Below are positions 1-11,782 of a DNA stretch of 64,000 nt, in pieces. Under the pieces are notes generated by a model. It saw nothing but the letters and a program-made list of their open reading frames with translations. It was not told where the DNA came from and did no database searches. The stretch covers positions 39,415,850 to 39,479,849 of the forward strand of contig CM046858.1 in NCBI GenBank assembly GCA_025617745.1. The letters run 5' to 3'. Source of the DNA: Heliocidaris erythrogramma (taxonomy: Eukaryota; Echinodermata; Echinoidea; Camarodonta; Echinometridae). Within the stretch, counting starts at the first letter, position 1, and every line of letters starts with the position of its first letter. The position numbers and the translations under genes are program-made.

Positions 1-1540
1 CATCATAGTACAAATGCTGAGAGAGTAATTTCCTGCCGTCATAGCAGATTCCGTGGCTTGCATTATGACTGCCTTAAAATCAATTTCTTACATACCCTTT
101 GGTTAATTATGTTAAAACTGTTGTCTTGGTAACCGATAATTATTAAAATTCAATACATAGAAGATGGGACCAATATAGGCCTTACTTGTGTGGCGTTAAT
201 GTATCTCCTTTCATATACTGGTATTATCCCCATGGTTCTATTATGTTTTGAGTTCAATCACACATGTTCCGTACCTAATTAATATAAAGGATACGTGTTA
301 GTGAATGAATAAGAAAATTAAAAAAAGAAAACAAGACAAATTAATGGATACGGACATGATTGTTTAAAAAATGGGTATGAGAATTCAAATCATTAAAAGG
401 TGTGCACTTAGTAGTATATCAAGTGAAATTCATTACTTATATACACCTGAGTGAACCTTTTGAATGTTATTTCGAAAGGGGTTCATATTTCCGCAGAATA
501 TCAGAATGGACATTAAAGATTTTAATTGTTAAATGAAAAGCGTTAGATGTTAGAAGGGCGTAAACACTAACACTGCTTCCACTTTCAACCCAAAACGAGC
601 AATGAAATTAGCTTGCTGCCTTAATGGAAACGCATCCGGGAAGCAATACAACAACAACAACAACTACAACAAGAAAGTGCAAAGGGGGCAAGTCTCTAAA
701 GAGTCTTATATTCCTCTTTTTCTTTTTTTTTTTACCTTTCCATTAATGTTGATTTCAAGCAGTTTGATGTAGAGATTTATTCACAATTAAGCAACTTTTT
801 AGCTACAACAAAATTAATATTATACCTTCAACTTGGAGTGCACAGCTTATATATTCATCCGATTAACGTTTATGAAAAGTGGCGTCACCGTGGTCAAGGA
901 CAAAGGAATACTAGTCGCACCCTCTTCTCCTTCCTTTGTTGTCCGAGTTACAAGTTATTGTAATTTGTCTCCTTGCGCGCCTCCTTGACCTAAACCATAA
1001 ATTGTTATAAAAGGTTTAGAATAATACGACCTGATGTTATTGAAGTCCAGCTTTATTCAATTTGACTTTCCTGTAAGAAAGAGCCACTTTGTATCCAAAA
1101 AGAGAAGAGCTATCAGGAAAAAAAATGAAATTCGTTCTATAAAAGTCATTTTTTTTAAATATCCATAAACCTTTTGAAAAGGTGAAAAAAAAAGAAAAAT
1201 AAAAGTTAAAATTAAGAGCTTCTGAAACCATGGAAACTCTCAAAAGATCAAGGCTGTAAACTCATATTATAATGCCTTGCGGCGGCGGGGAGGGTATATT
1301 GCCCCTTAATTTATTTTATTGAACTGTATCACATGAAGCGTAAGTTTCTACTTAATGGGTTCGCCCCCAATCCCAGAGATGGATCGATGGCTCAAGTATT
1401 TTATGTAAACGGAATCAGAAATTCTAATGTAAAGTATTAAAGTATACTATTTTCGATTATGAATATTGCACAGAATGACTTCCACATAGTCATATAGTAG
1501 ATCACATATTTCTAGCCGTATTTAATTATCACCAAGTGGT
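1..1540. other. AT-rich noncoding DNA
   Basis: No exon with coding character or convincing splice borders was seen. The only structured piece is a short (CAA)n tract near 650-676. The short open frames here are low-complexity and Phe/Lys-rich, as expected by chance in AT-rich DNA. Confidence 0.6.
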
Positions 1541-1557
1541 AAATTACTCCCACCGTA

Positions 1558-1593
1558 GCCCCCCCTTTTTTTTTGGGGGGGGGGGGGTGGGGG
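1558..1593. repeat. Homopolymer C/T/G tract, possible transposon end
   Basis: A run of C, then T, then about 14 G, followed by G-rich DNA. Similar G tracts beside GGGGGCACA or CCCCTGG text recur through the window and look like decayed transposon ends. The following 400 bases include phrases such as ACTACGCCACTGC and GGCTACGCCTGTG, like the CAGTGGCG-type termini of hAT elements. No complete element could be delimited. Confidence 0.4.
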
Positions 1594-1993
1594 CGACAAA
1601 TCAAAGGGGAATGATTGTCTCACAATTTCGGAAAGGTAATCAGTAGCGAAGATATAGGGGTAATGGGTGACGTGCCTCCGATGTAATGGCCCCCAAAATG
1701 AAGGGAAAAATAAAGAGACAAGAGAAAAAGAGGGGTAAGAAAAAAAGGGAGAGGGTAAAACATGGAATGATGAGAGCCCCCCATCCATATCCATAGCCTT
1801 GCTTACTGCATTATTTAAAGCGGCTTGTAAGACCGGCGCTCACATGATGCACGTGCCCCATCAATGTCTGGACTCACACTACGCCACTGCACGTGCTAAA
1901 CAAAATCTCTGTTATTAGGGATAGGGGAGGGAATTACCCCTCCAGCCCTATTTTGGCTACGCCTGTGATGGAAGCATAATTATAAAAAAGGAA

Positions 1994-3660
1994 TGAAAGT
2001 CGCGAAGGCTCAAAGTCTGCTCACTCCATCATTGCGATCGATGTAGGCCCAATAAACACATAGGATAACATTTATTCAGGACTCACACAATCGATTTTGA
2101 ATTGGTAAGGAAAATATATTCGAGCAAACACTGTCACCCCCACCTCATATTTAATCTGTTAAGTACACACGGGCAATATGCTAATGCACATTATCACTGT
2201 TCGATTTTTACATTCCGATGTATTAACTTTAGGTTTTCTTTCATAAGGAACGTATCATGAATGAGCTTGAAATCCGTGGCGTTAATTCCATTGTAATTGT
2301 ATCAGGTAAACCTATATAACAGTTATCACAAAATCAGTAAATATTGCATTATGAATACTCTCAGTTTAGCTAGTGTTGCTTGTTTGTTTATTTGTTTGTT
2401 TATTTGGGAATGTGCTGATAGTGGATATTCATACAGAAGTAAAAATAAACCATTTACAGACAATATCTAATTAGTCAATACGGGGAGGGGGGGATTCCGT
2501 ACTGTATAACGCCGATAACAAACCATACCCAACCTACTCAATATGTTAATGAGCATGTCATTCGAGATGCACATTATTTAAAAATAATGAGAGTTTAATA
2601 TTGATAAAGAAATCCTTTAGACTAAAGTATAAACAAAAAATGTATATAATCAGAGAAGAATAACCAATTAATATTTTTGTTTAAGTCATGATGAAGGAAT
2701 CTGACAATAATTGGTCACTGAAGGAGCGTCATTATTCTACTTCGGACCTCACTTCGAAAAAACAAAACCTTCTGAATTTTCAATAGTCTTCTAATCTTCA
2801 GCTCATATCAATCAGTTTAAGTGAGAAGAGAAACTCGAGGGTCATCCAAGACACAATTTTGCTTTGAATCTTTTCCTTATGATCCATTTGCGATATTCCC
2901 CCCCTTCTCTCTTCCATCATTTCCTTCCTCTCGCGCTCCCAATGAAATACTCACTCTTAAAACTACCTCTCATTCATTGCCATTTGCATCGGCCTTTAAA
3001 GCCCCAATCAATATATGAAAATGAAATGGTTTCAACAACCCTATAGGGGTTCTTGAATCATTATCATCTATAAAAGTAATTAAATGTTAATTGCATTGAA
3101 AAACGAGCGATGAGCACGAAATTGCTCATTAGAATATAACGAAGTACCTCGTTTCGTGATTAATCATTTCAAACATTCAAGTGCATTCATGGGTGCTACA
3201 TGCAGGCTTCAATCGCATGGGGGGAAGGTTAAGCTATAAAAAGATGTTTGCCAAATGTCAAGACGGATAAACAAGTTCGATCTATTAATCCTTACTAACA
3301 TTAAATTCGAATATCAAGCAAAATGGTTCCCTCCCTTCCTCCTCCATAATTTGATGACTCCACTTCGCTTGAAATGAATTTTGAGCTGCTTCATCTTTTT
3401 GTTTCTTGGCTCTGATCTTATATCATTCCGTCAACGCCCATTTCCCCCTTCACTCACAATATGTGCACACTCACTTTCTTACGACGAGCGAAAGAGTAGA
3501 AATCTAGATGCACTAGTTTCATTTTTGACAGATAAATCCTCCTTATTTGCACATTTAATTTAATGACAGTTTTTCGATACATCAAGAGGAGCGGGAAATA
3601 TGTTCCCAAAACGTATTGTTCTGTGAATATTTTCCTATACTTGTACTATTCAGGCTGTAT
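1994..3660. other. Noncoding DNA, nothing recognised
   Basis: AT-rich sequence without recognisable exon, RNA gene or repeat family. Open frames near 2821-3046 and 3381-3563 are Ser/Pro/Phe-rich from pyrimidine-rich DNA and have no family resemblance. Confidence 0.5.
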
Positions 3661-3680
3661 AATCAGTGGTGGGAAGTGGG

Positions 3681-3880
3681 TGGGGGGGGGGGGGGGGGGG
3701 GTGGTATCGAGGAGATGGAGGGGACACCGGTCTTACTCGGTGAATGAAATACGCACGGAAAAAGCATTCTTTTCTCCGTTTCTTTCTCTTAATCTCTCTC
3801 TAGCTTTCTCTTGCTCTCCTCTCTTTTTAATTTGCACAAGCTGTGTGTGCGTGTGTGTGTGTGTGGGGGGGGGGGAACAC
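3681..3880. repeat. Poly-G tract, CT-rich tract and (GT)n-(G)n microsatellite
   Basis: A run of about 20 G near 3683-3702, a CT-rich stretch, then (GT)n running into (G)n at about 3842-3875. Another G run of about 17 lies at 4240-4256. These are simple-sequence tracts; the apparent Gly-rich and Thr-His-rich proteins over them are translation artefacts. Confidence 0.7.
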
Positions 3881-4447
3881 ATGTCCCCTTGCTCCCCTTT
3901 AGCTACGCTACTGTGTGGAGTACATCTTACGCAAGACGAAAACAAAAGTAGAACAGGTTGAATAGGGAAAATGGGAAAAGTGATGCGGACCCTTTCCTGA
4001 GCTTTAAAAAAAAAAGATAAACAATACAATGAAAAGACTAATTGAGGAAGTTATGATGTATATGGCATATATGTCATGCACAAATTGCATGTTATAACAT
4101 GCAATTTTTGCACCTATTCCTTCCGTTTTACTATAGTATAATGAATGCAAGTCGTACATGTATGTAAATGGTTTAAAGATAATAAATGATCTAAAATGTA
4201 ACTGCATGATTTTAACATGCGGAGATTCTTGTCACGGCCGGGGGGGGGGGGGGGGCAGACTAGCCTTTGCCATTGGTTGCTGTGCTGTGGTCCCCCCTGG
4301 ATCACCGCCCTTGCCTGTCTTGGAAATACCCTTTTCATGAGGTTGAAAGTAAAGCGTCCAAAAACATCTTTTACCCAATCACATTCTACTTCTACGTAGT
4401 TATATTGTGCTCTCATACATGTCATACTCCCTTAATTTTCATATTGT

Positions 4448-4914
4448 AATCTTATCTGGGCTAATTATTGCAAGTCAAAATATATTCAAAAGCTGACATT
4501 ACTGCAAAAGAAGATCATTCGTATTATTTTGGGAATACACTATCGCTCCCACACTGGTCCTGTTTTCAAAGAATTTAATATACTGACATTTCGTGATATA
4601 AACCTGTATCAGCAAGGTATACGAATTTCATGTATAAAGGTATGAAGAACATCTTTCCAGCACAATTTAATGATCTCAGCCATTTTCAATGCAACTCGGA
4701 AACTCATACTTATAATACGATAAGTGCTGGCCAAATTCATATACCTAAACATAGAACCCAACGATTTAAATACGACATTCGATACTCTGGGCCAAAATTT
4801 TGGAAAACTTTACCTTTCAGAGGTGGCTTTCCTTGCAAACTTTTCCCCGTAAGGCAAAATGTATTTAATCGCTTGCTATTAAATTCTACTTTTTGTATTT
4901 ATATTTTTATTTGA
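4448..4914 (+). pseudogene. Non-LTR retrotransposon reverse transcriptase, C-terminal remnant
   Basis: This is a dead fragment of the ORF2-type protein of a LINE (CR1/L2/jockey-like organisation). One frame, from about 4448 to 4620, reads NLIWANY, then LTLLQKKIIRIILG, HTGPVFKEFNIL and NLYQQGIRI, which match the conserved block after the RT palm domain (leucine-glutamine-lysine-lysine 'LQKK' and an H-T-x-P-[LV]-F motif). The reading then shifts frame near 4621-4630 and continues through 4914 with a second conserved block containing HRTQRFKYDIRYSGPKFW, the usual R-x-x-K-[FY]-x-[IL]-R-Y-x-G-P-x-[FIL]-W signature near the protein's end. The frame change and the missing upstream palm domain show it is inactive. 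The clade assignment is from motif memory, not a search. Confidence 0.75.
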
Positions 4915-5005
4915 CGTTGTTACCTTCTTGGAGAAGAAACATTTTGTTTTCCTATTTGATGTTACCATCTTGTAGAAGAAACCTTTATTTTAATTTTAAT
5001 TTTAA

Positions 5006-5486
5006 ATAATAATAATAATAATAATAATAATAGTGGGTTCTTGTATAGCACACATGTCTGTCAGACTTGACACTCCTGGCGCTCCACAATAATTATATTC
5101 AGTGCCGTATATAGATAGAGTCTGGCCAACTCGGCTCCAGTTGGGTAACAACATGGCGCATATTCCTTTGTTGCAAGCTTACATAACAAAGGAATATACG
5201 CCATGTTGCTACCCAACTAAAACCGAGTTGGCCAGACTCTCTCTATATACGGCACTGATTATATTATATTATATTATCCTGGTTTTAGCATGGCTGCTCT
5301 TACGGCGCTCTAGCATTTCAATGAATTATTTCCTGCCAGGTACCCATAAACTTTACCTTGGGTCAAGTGCGGCAAATGTAGATTAATGTCTTGCCAAAGG
5401 ACACTATAGTGCTGGGCCAAGGATTCGAACCCCGTACCTTGTGATTCACAGTCCGGGGACTTATCCACTAGACCACAACACCTCTA
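5006..5486 (-). mobile_element. tRNA-derived SINE with ATT tail, interrupted by a MITE
   Basis: Read on the minus strand this is a tRNA-head SINE. An A-box-like TGGTCTAGTGGAT lies at about 5461-5478 and a B-box with GGTTCGAATCC similarity at 5421-5434. A body with the phrases CCTTTGGCAAGACATTAATC and GGGTACCTGGCAGG follows, and a (TTA)n tail at 5006-5032. Relatives lie at 11490-11697, 17190-17509, 43590-44835 and 61149-61405. A hairpin MITE at 5100-5257 splits the body, so this SINE is older than that insertion. Confidence 0.8.
5100..5257. mobile_element. 158-bp hairpin MITE, hAT-like, with 8-bp TSD
   Basis: The element starts CAGTGCCGTATATAGA and ends with the complement, giving two arms of about 73 bases around a 12-base loop, with few mismatches. 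It is flanked on both sides by the exact 8-bp sequence ATTATATT (5092-5099 and 5258-5265). The 8-bp duplication and CAG...CTG termini fit the hAT superfamily. It has no coding capacity, so it is non-autonomous. It sits inside the SINE at 5006-5486. Confidence 0.85.
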
Positions 5487-5733
5487 CATCGAGTAGAGTC
5501 AGCTATGTTTTATTAAGACTGAACCGTGCTACTCGAACTTTACAATGCCAAACCATGGTTCATAGATAGTTCAAAAAGCGACATGTTGTATGACTGTTTA
5601 TTTCTTTTGAACATTTACGTACATTCCTCAGCTGTTGCTTGGTCGCTCAAATCCTTTACATCCTTTACATATATTATGTAACATTGTATTCTCCTCGAGA
5701 CAATGTTGTCAGCCGGTTTTAAAATGATATGTA

Positions 5734-6251
5734 ATGCTACAGTCACACACGGCCGGATTTCGAACCGGGTCCATAAGGAATTAAAACCGTATCGACCCGG
5801 TTGGAGCCGTAGAGACCCGCATTGACCCGCATCGTAACCCGTGTCAATTCCTGATGGATTCCGGGGGCTACGATACGGCGGTGAAAATTTTTTGTCATGT
5901 TCAAAATTTTCTCCCGGATTTCAATTCCGTATTGATATCCGAATTGACCCGGTTCGAACTGCACTGACTAGCATCGACCCGCTTCAACCCGCAGCGTAAA
6001 ACCGTATGGACCCTTGCCGTTATACCGCATTGCCTTCATGCAACGGATGATGACAAGGTTTACATCCGGGTCGGTACGGGTCGAAGCGGGTTGACACGGG
6101 TCGATAGGGGTCGAAAAGGATTCAGTTAAGGATTTAAAGCGGATTTTTATACGGTTCGATACGGGTCAATACGGGTCAAACCGGGTTGATACGGTTTTAA
6201 TTCCTTATGGACCCGGTTCGAAATCCGGCCGTGTGAGCGTGACTGTAGCAT
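5734..6251. mobile_element. CG-rich foldback MITE (about 518 bp)
   Basis: The termini are inverted copies: ATGCTACAGTCACACACGG at the left and its near-complement at 6229-6251. The inverted similarity extends through GGATTTCGAACCGGGTCC and the following AAGGAATTAAAACCGT. The interior is built of short diverged variants of CGGGTCGATACGG, unlike the AT-rich surroundings. A possible short TAA flank is present. Open frames inside it follow from the repeat and are not genes. Confidence 0.75.
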
Positions 6252-6341
6252 AAATTACCCTCCATTCCGGGACTAATCCGGCTCATTTTCACCCGGATCA
6301 AATCCGTTTTGTGACCCAGCCGTGTGTGACTGTAGCATAAG
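6252..6341. repeat. Extra terminus of the same foldback family
   Basis: Immediately after the foldback lies a second, outward-facing end: CCGTGTGTGACTGTAGCAT at about 6320-6341, preceded by CCGG-rich text. Either the true element runs 5734-6341 with a duplicated end, or a second truncated copy landed beside it. Confidence 0.5.
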
Positions 6342-6374
6342 CTGCCTATCAGTGTGTGTGTGTGTGTAATTGGG

Positions 6375-6545
6375 TTTTTACAGACGTGTATCAATCAGAT
6401 ATGATTATTTACGTCTGGGACCGACCTTTAACGTCACCATCCGAAAGACGTGACTCAGTCTCGAACCTGGGTCCGCTGAATCAGTTTGTAACTTCCACTG
6501 GTAGCTGGATTACAGGCGCACGCCACAACGCCCAGTTAAACGCCC
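6375..6545 (-). mobile_element. SINE with 7SL/Alu-like 5' segment
   Basis: On the minus strand, 6537-6501 reads GTTGTGGCGTGCGCCTGTAA then TCCAGCTAC, which closely resembles the start of animal 7SL RNA and of Alu. Downstream, 6473-6458 reads CCCAGGTTCGAGAC, a good Pol III B-box. The 3' part carries GGTGACGTTAAAGGTCGG and ACGTAAATAATCATAT. That resembles the 3' domain seen in some marine-invertebrate SINEs with GGGACGTTAA text. Resemblance is judged by eye; the alternative is a tRNA-derived SINE that converged on the Alu-like phrase. Confidence 0.5.
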
Positions 6546-6554
6546 ACTAGTACT

Positions 6555-6836
6555 CTAGTGTATACACTATGAACATGGCGAACAAAGAAGCGGACAAAAT
6601 ATACAGCTCCTCATTGTACCTTCCACAATTGCTCTGATGGACAAAAGAACATCCCTTGATTGCTATTATGTAAAAGTATGTAGAACAGGTGTCGCATTCA
6701 CCTGTTCTACTTATTTTACATAATAGCAATGAAGGGATGTTCTTTTGTCTACCAGAGCAATTGTGGAGGGTACAATGAGGAGCTGTATATTTTGTCCGCT
6801 CTCTTTATCATCGTGTTCATAGTGATACATGCACTG
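6555..6836. mobile_element. Hairpin MITE (about 280 bp)
   Basis: Two arms of about 130 bases, 6559-6690 and 6700-6830, are inverted copies with a few mismatches around the 9-base loop GTCGCATTC. Arm phrases include GGACAAAATATACAGCTCCT and AAAGAACATCCCTT. No target duplication was identified. It abuts the SINE at 6375-6545. Confidence 0.8.
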
Positions 6837-6967
6837 TAATCTTTAATGATGTCATCATAGGCACATTGCACAGAAGGCTCGAAATGATATGCAATCTAAT
6901 GAACTTATACTCCAGTCCAATGCCTCACTTTCTTTTCAGTTTTTCTCAATCTACTGTATTTTCTCTC

Positions 6968-7729
6968 CTGTGGTGGTATTCTGAGCATCATTTTATCTCT
7001 AAAATTTTTAATTTTATTTTTCTGTATTCTGAGACCACATATTATCTCGGATTTTATCTCTTATTTTATCTCAGTCTCCTACCTCTTGCGTGCCTATTCA
7101 TGTTGTACGCATGATACGCACAGCTTTAAACGCTTACGCCAATCATATTTGTGGGAAAGATAAAATAAAACTTAAAATAGGGTAGGGGCTATTTTATCTC
7201 TAGAATGCACGGTGAGTGCGATATTTTTGGACAAGTATGGTGGTAGTAGTGCGATCATATTAAGCAAAAATATACTGAGTACTGACTATATTTCTCACGC
7301 AACATTCTCATATGATTATCGAATTCTATTACAAGATATTTGCCAACTAATATCACACTTGCAATAATGCTTGTGATGGTCTTCTAAATCATCGGAAAGT
7401 GCCTCCGTCATTTTCATGAAATCCTAGCAAAAAGGGCGTTTGCGCTTTGATGCACGCGTATTGAAAATTGTAAAAATAGCGCATTCGCGCTCTCTTGCCC
7501 CAGAGACTGGCAGAGAGCAATTCTATTGGCTGAGCATGATGAAAGTGAAATCTAACGACATTTCTTATTGGTTAAAGCATCATAAATGGGCGTGTCTTAG
7601 ATGAGATAAAATCTCGCTGAAATGGTTCTCAGAATACCGATTTAAAAATATTTTAAGGGTATTTTATTTCACTGACTTAAAATCTCAGATTTTATCTGAG
7701 ATAAAATGAATCTCAGAATACCGCCCCTG
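6968..7729. mobile_element. Long MITE-like element with GGTATTCTGAG ends
   Basis: The left end near 6972 reads GGTGGTATTCTGAG and the right end is the inverted CTCAGAATACCGCC at about 7711-7724. The inverted similarity continues into ATTTTATCTC motifs. The interior has several scattered GAGATAAAAT/ATTTTATCTC words. It has no coding capacity. Confidence 0.6.
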
Positions 7730-10200
7730 TAATCGATTCCTTCTCTATATGTAAAATTCGTACTCATATAATGATGCGCTTTCAGTAACTTGTGTTTGAA
7801 AGGCGTTCCCAACACAAGCTTTGGTTTTCACCTCCTTCTGTTTTCTGAATTGTTTACTGTATTGTACTTTATTTTAACCAAATTTTAACCACATTTTAAC
7901 CACATTGCTACACATGTATGTTTGGTTATCACATATCACGATGAGAAGGGAATAAATGTTAAATTAAAAGTCTGCCCTTGACCAGTTTATTCTATTTATA
8001 CCCGAGAGTGGCAAAGCGAAACTGATTTTTCTTATAAGGAAAAATATGAACAATCTTGCTCAAGAACATGTGCGCAGTTTCTTATTAAGTTAGCAAAATC
8101 TCTCTCAAAAGTTGGTCGCACTAATGTTTTCCATGGACGGTTGTGATTGTCTGAAAATTAAGGTAAAGAACATGGCCATGGCCACAATACTGAATTTGAT
8201 TATAAAACTGGGCGTGTGGGCACACTCAAATCTGCCATTCTAAGATTAAAGTTGTCAAAATGCTCCACTCCATGATCATTTTGTTCGCTTTGTCGTCTCT
8301 GATTCTAATCATGTTCTTCAATGTTCCTCCCTTACATATAAGAACGTTCATTTTAAGAACTACAGTGTGGGTCAATAAAAATGAAACCCAGATTCAAACC
8401 TAAATAGTGTTACAATAATTGCACACAGATTTAGTCAAAGAAACTCACATTGTAGCCTACCATGCACAATTTGACATAGTGATCAAGAAAATCTGACAAA
8501 GGAAAGCTGAAGAGTAGCATTTGCCCTGATTCATGTCAAATTTGCCTGTGACCAAGTTTTGCATAAACATGATAGTCAAACCAAGGTTTGGTTGAATTGT
8601 CCCCTTTCAAATAGAATGCAATCCCACATAATAAAAGTAACTCGCAAACAGCATTTACCCCAAACTAGGGCAAAGTCGATTTTGACATGCTTTTTAATAT
8701 TGGTCGGTGCCCAGTCATTCATAATCCCATTTTGGTGAGCAGGGTATCAAATTAAAGAATACATTATCAAGCATCATACCATTATAAGATATTTAAGCAA
8801 TTTCACTTGAGTATGAAGATAATATAAGGGCTTGGATATGTGTCTCCTTTTTATTGATTCACACTGTAAACTGGGTGGGAGCACCCATCTATACCGGTAA
8901 TGGTTTTCACTCACTTAAATTTCTAGGTTCTAATTTTTCCGCTGCATGTGTCCTTAGATAAAGCATTTTATCTATACAGTATGGTTGTACGCAGCAAGAA
9001 ACCCGTTCCAGTCTTGATGTTCTGTAAAAAGAATAAATTTAATTTCCCAATTTTTAAGAACTCCTAATTCCCCCTTCGAATTTTTTTATCTAAATGATTT
9101 CAACCAGTAAATTAAATGCATGAGAGCGCATTGTATGCTGGTGGCATTTTCTCTTTTCTTTTATTGAATCCTTAGATCATCATTTTCATGAATAACTTTT
9201 TTTCTTCAATCATGAATTTAAATGTTTTGCTTATCTTTTCTTTCTTTAAATTTTTGCCACTAAAATTATATGAGACGACTATGAAATTTTCTAGACTGAT
9301 GTAATTTAAATCTGTTTACTATATGATCGTATTCTCCAATATACTTCAGAGCCCATGACCTTTATATAGGTGATATGGCAGGTCCAAAATATTATTTGTC
9401 TGCGGCGCCAATTAAGTGAAACGCTTGGGACTAATGATTCTTTAACGAAAACAATTGTACTAACTGATTTTGTTCTCCAAATCGGTCTTATGAATGATTT
9501 TGTCCAGGAAAAGCAATTTTTTTTCAGAGTGAATTTCACTAAAATGAATGATTTTGATATACTGAACTAAAAGTGTTCCACTTGGCGCTACCAATCAGCA
9601 TCTACATTTTTTTTTTGAATACTGGTATTATTTTTTGATGAAAATACTTCAGAGCCTATGATGGTAGGGTGTTACACGCGTTATTGTACTGGTATAATGG
9701 CGATCCTACATATCAAAATTTCTTGATGTTTGAAGAACATCGAAAAAAAGGATACAGTACTATATATACCTCTGAATTGTCATGAAGGCTCAATGATAAT
9801 TGAGAACATGAGAGGAAAATTGTCATATTTGACAAATACACCAGATATACTTTCGTTTCATCATTTTGTACTTCTTATAGTCAAAAGCTGTATTATTGAA
9901 TTGAAACGGAATCTGCATGTCAAATTTCCACTGAAGATGACAATTATTGCATTTTCTCCTTGAACGCTTTCTTTGTATTCAAGCTCTAATTCTTACATGA
10001 AGCTCTATCAAATGACAAATTAAAGACTTTCCTTGACTCAGAAATCAGCATACTAATCCTGTTCTTGTTTCTGTCAGTCCGGTATCTGCATGTAACATAT
10101 TTGTCTTTTCTCCTTATCTTTGAATATACAAGAAGTAAGTGATAAAACAAGTTAGAAGATGGGAGATAATTATGTTCTTCACATCCGACTTGAAATGTGT
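7730..10200. other. Noncoding DNA
   Basis: No exon, RNA gene or strong repeat was recognised. A three-unit run of ATTTTAACCA-type words lies at about 7865-7905. Open frames at 9306-9570 and 9730-9963 are AT-rich with no recognisable domain. Confidence 0.5.
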
Positions 10201-10203
10201 AAA

Positions 10204-10440
10204 GATTAATAATTACATTCAGAAGGTTCGCTTATCCGAATCTTCATGAAATCAGTCCAAAAGTTGTGTTATATTGAAGGTTCGTAAACCCAATATCATT
10301 TTCGCAATTACGAACCTTCGCAATAATGAGCCCTCTTTCATTTTCGGAATGTAATCCCGGGTATGCCAATATTGTTGTTCGGAATTATGATCCTTCGGAA
10401 TTGCGAACCTTTCGAGAAACGAATGTTCGGAAAACGAGTG
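10204..10440. repeat. Degenerate repeat of ATTACGAACCTTCGG words
   Basis: Variants of 'cggaatta(t/c)gaaccttcgg' and 'cattttcgg' recur here on both strands, and again at about 21290-21365 and 23785-23950. It looks like an old, decayed dispersed repeat. Confidence 0.45.
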
Positions 10441-10450
10441 CCCTACCCCA

Positions 10451-11489
10451 TGCATATTTACATTTTAGTGATGTCACGCCGCATTCATGCGGTGAGATCA
10501 GTGTGTGATACAATTTACGTATGAGCACGCACCATGTGGACTTAAGTGGGTGGAAATGAGGAGAAACTGCCTAAATAATTGCAATTTAATCACTTTATCC
10601 TTATCCTTCTGCATGCCACTTGCGCCTATTAAGTAAATGTCGGTTTATGATAATGGAATATATTATACGCTGAAAGTAGAATATCATTCATATCATTCAA
10701 GGCTGAGCTCTGGTAGAGGTGATCATGAATAATGTGTTCAATCTTTCTCATTCATTTTATACCTACCCCACATAGAAAAATATCATAAGCATCGTTCTAT
10801 GAAAATGACTGCTGGTGAAGTGCTCTCGTAGTACAAAATATGACTATGTATATAGTTGAAATCCTAAGGCCAGATTTTGATACCACATGTTTGCGTAGTC
10901 TAACATATCATACCAATATCTGTGCTCAGTGCTTCAAAGACTTTAGAGGTTTTAAATGAAGTGTCAAAATATGGAGGAGGCCTTGTTATAGTCCCTCAAA
11001 AAGCCACGCGTAAATGAGTAACATTTCTATACTCCTAAAATCAGAGCATAGAATTATTTGAATACCAGGTAAAAAAAAAAAAGAAAAAAAAGGGGGGGGG
11101 GGGCACGGCCTTTAACCACGAGCAGCGGAGGTCCTCCGTCGAAGTCCTGGCCCAGGTGAACGTAATAAACTTTAAGTGTCCGCAAGCTTGTGGTTAGGAA
11201 TGACCTCGCTGTTCGTGTTAAATTTCCCTTCGCGCGAATTATTAACACAGGATCTGTATGTGTACTGTACACACAATCGATAGTATCTACTTCCGGGGTT
11301 ATCCACGAATATCGCTCGGCTTGTAGTTCAAGTTCGTTGTTTAGGGCTCATGTGAACCCTCGTTGCGGTTAGGGAGTCGTGGTTTCGTTAACTTAAAGTT
11401 TCGCTAACTTAAAGTTTCGAAACCACGAGTCCCGTATGAACGTAGCTAATATGATATAACGTCTTTATGCGCTTCCAAGGACTTTGGAT
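10451..11489. other. Noncoding DNA with A/G homopolymer tract
   Basis: Contains an A-rich run passing into about 12 G at 11070-11102, followed by GGGCACGGCC, similar to other presumed transposon ends in the window. A small inverted repeat lies at about 11379-11428: CGTGGTTTCG and its complement around two copies of AACTTAAAGTTTCG. No gene was recognised. Confidence 0.45.
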
Positions 11490-11697
11490 ATTATTACACC
11501 GGCTTTTGCTCCGGTCCGGCAATCGTAGCTCTCAGTGCATTGAAGGAATGACTCATACCAGGTACCCACTTTAATACTACACCTTTGTCAAGTGTGGCAA
11601 ATGGATTAACGTCTTGCCAAAGGACGTTAGTGCTGCGACAGGGAATCGAACCCCGTACCTGGTGATTCACAGTCAGAAGACCTCAACACTTGTAATA
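11490..11697 (-). mobile_element. tRNA-derived SINE, 5'-truncated
   Basis: Same family as 5006-5486: ACCAGGTACCCACTTTA, GTCTTGCCAAAGGACGTTAG and a B-box complement in GGGAATCGAACCCCG at about 11640-11654. The A-box part and ATT tail are missing or decayed. The head end abuts a MITE fragment. Confidence 0.7.
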
Positions 11698-11782
11698 TGA
11701 CATCTAAAACGAGTGAATTTCCACTCCTTATGACACCTAAAACGAGTGATTTTCACTCCTGTACATCTAGAGAGTACGGCCA
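11698..11782. mobile_element. Fragment of the TACTCTCT MITE family
   Basis: Contains ACGAGTGATTTTCACTCC and ends CTAGAGAGTA, matching one end of the full copies at 24738-24944, 40219-40422 and 46679-46895. The other end is missing. Confidence 0.5.
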
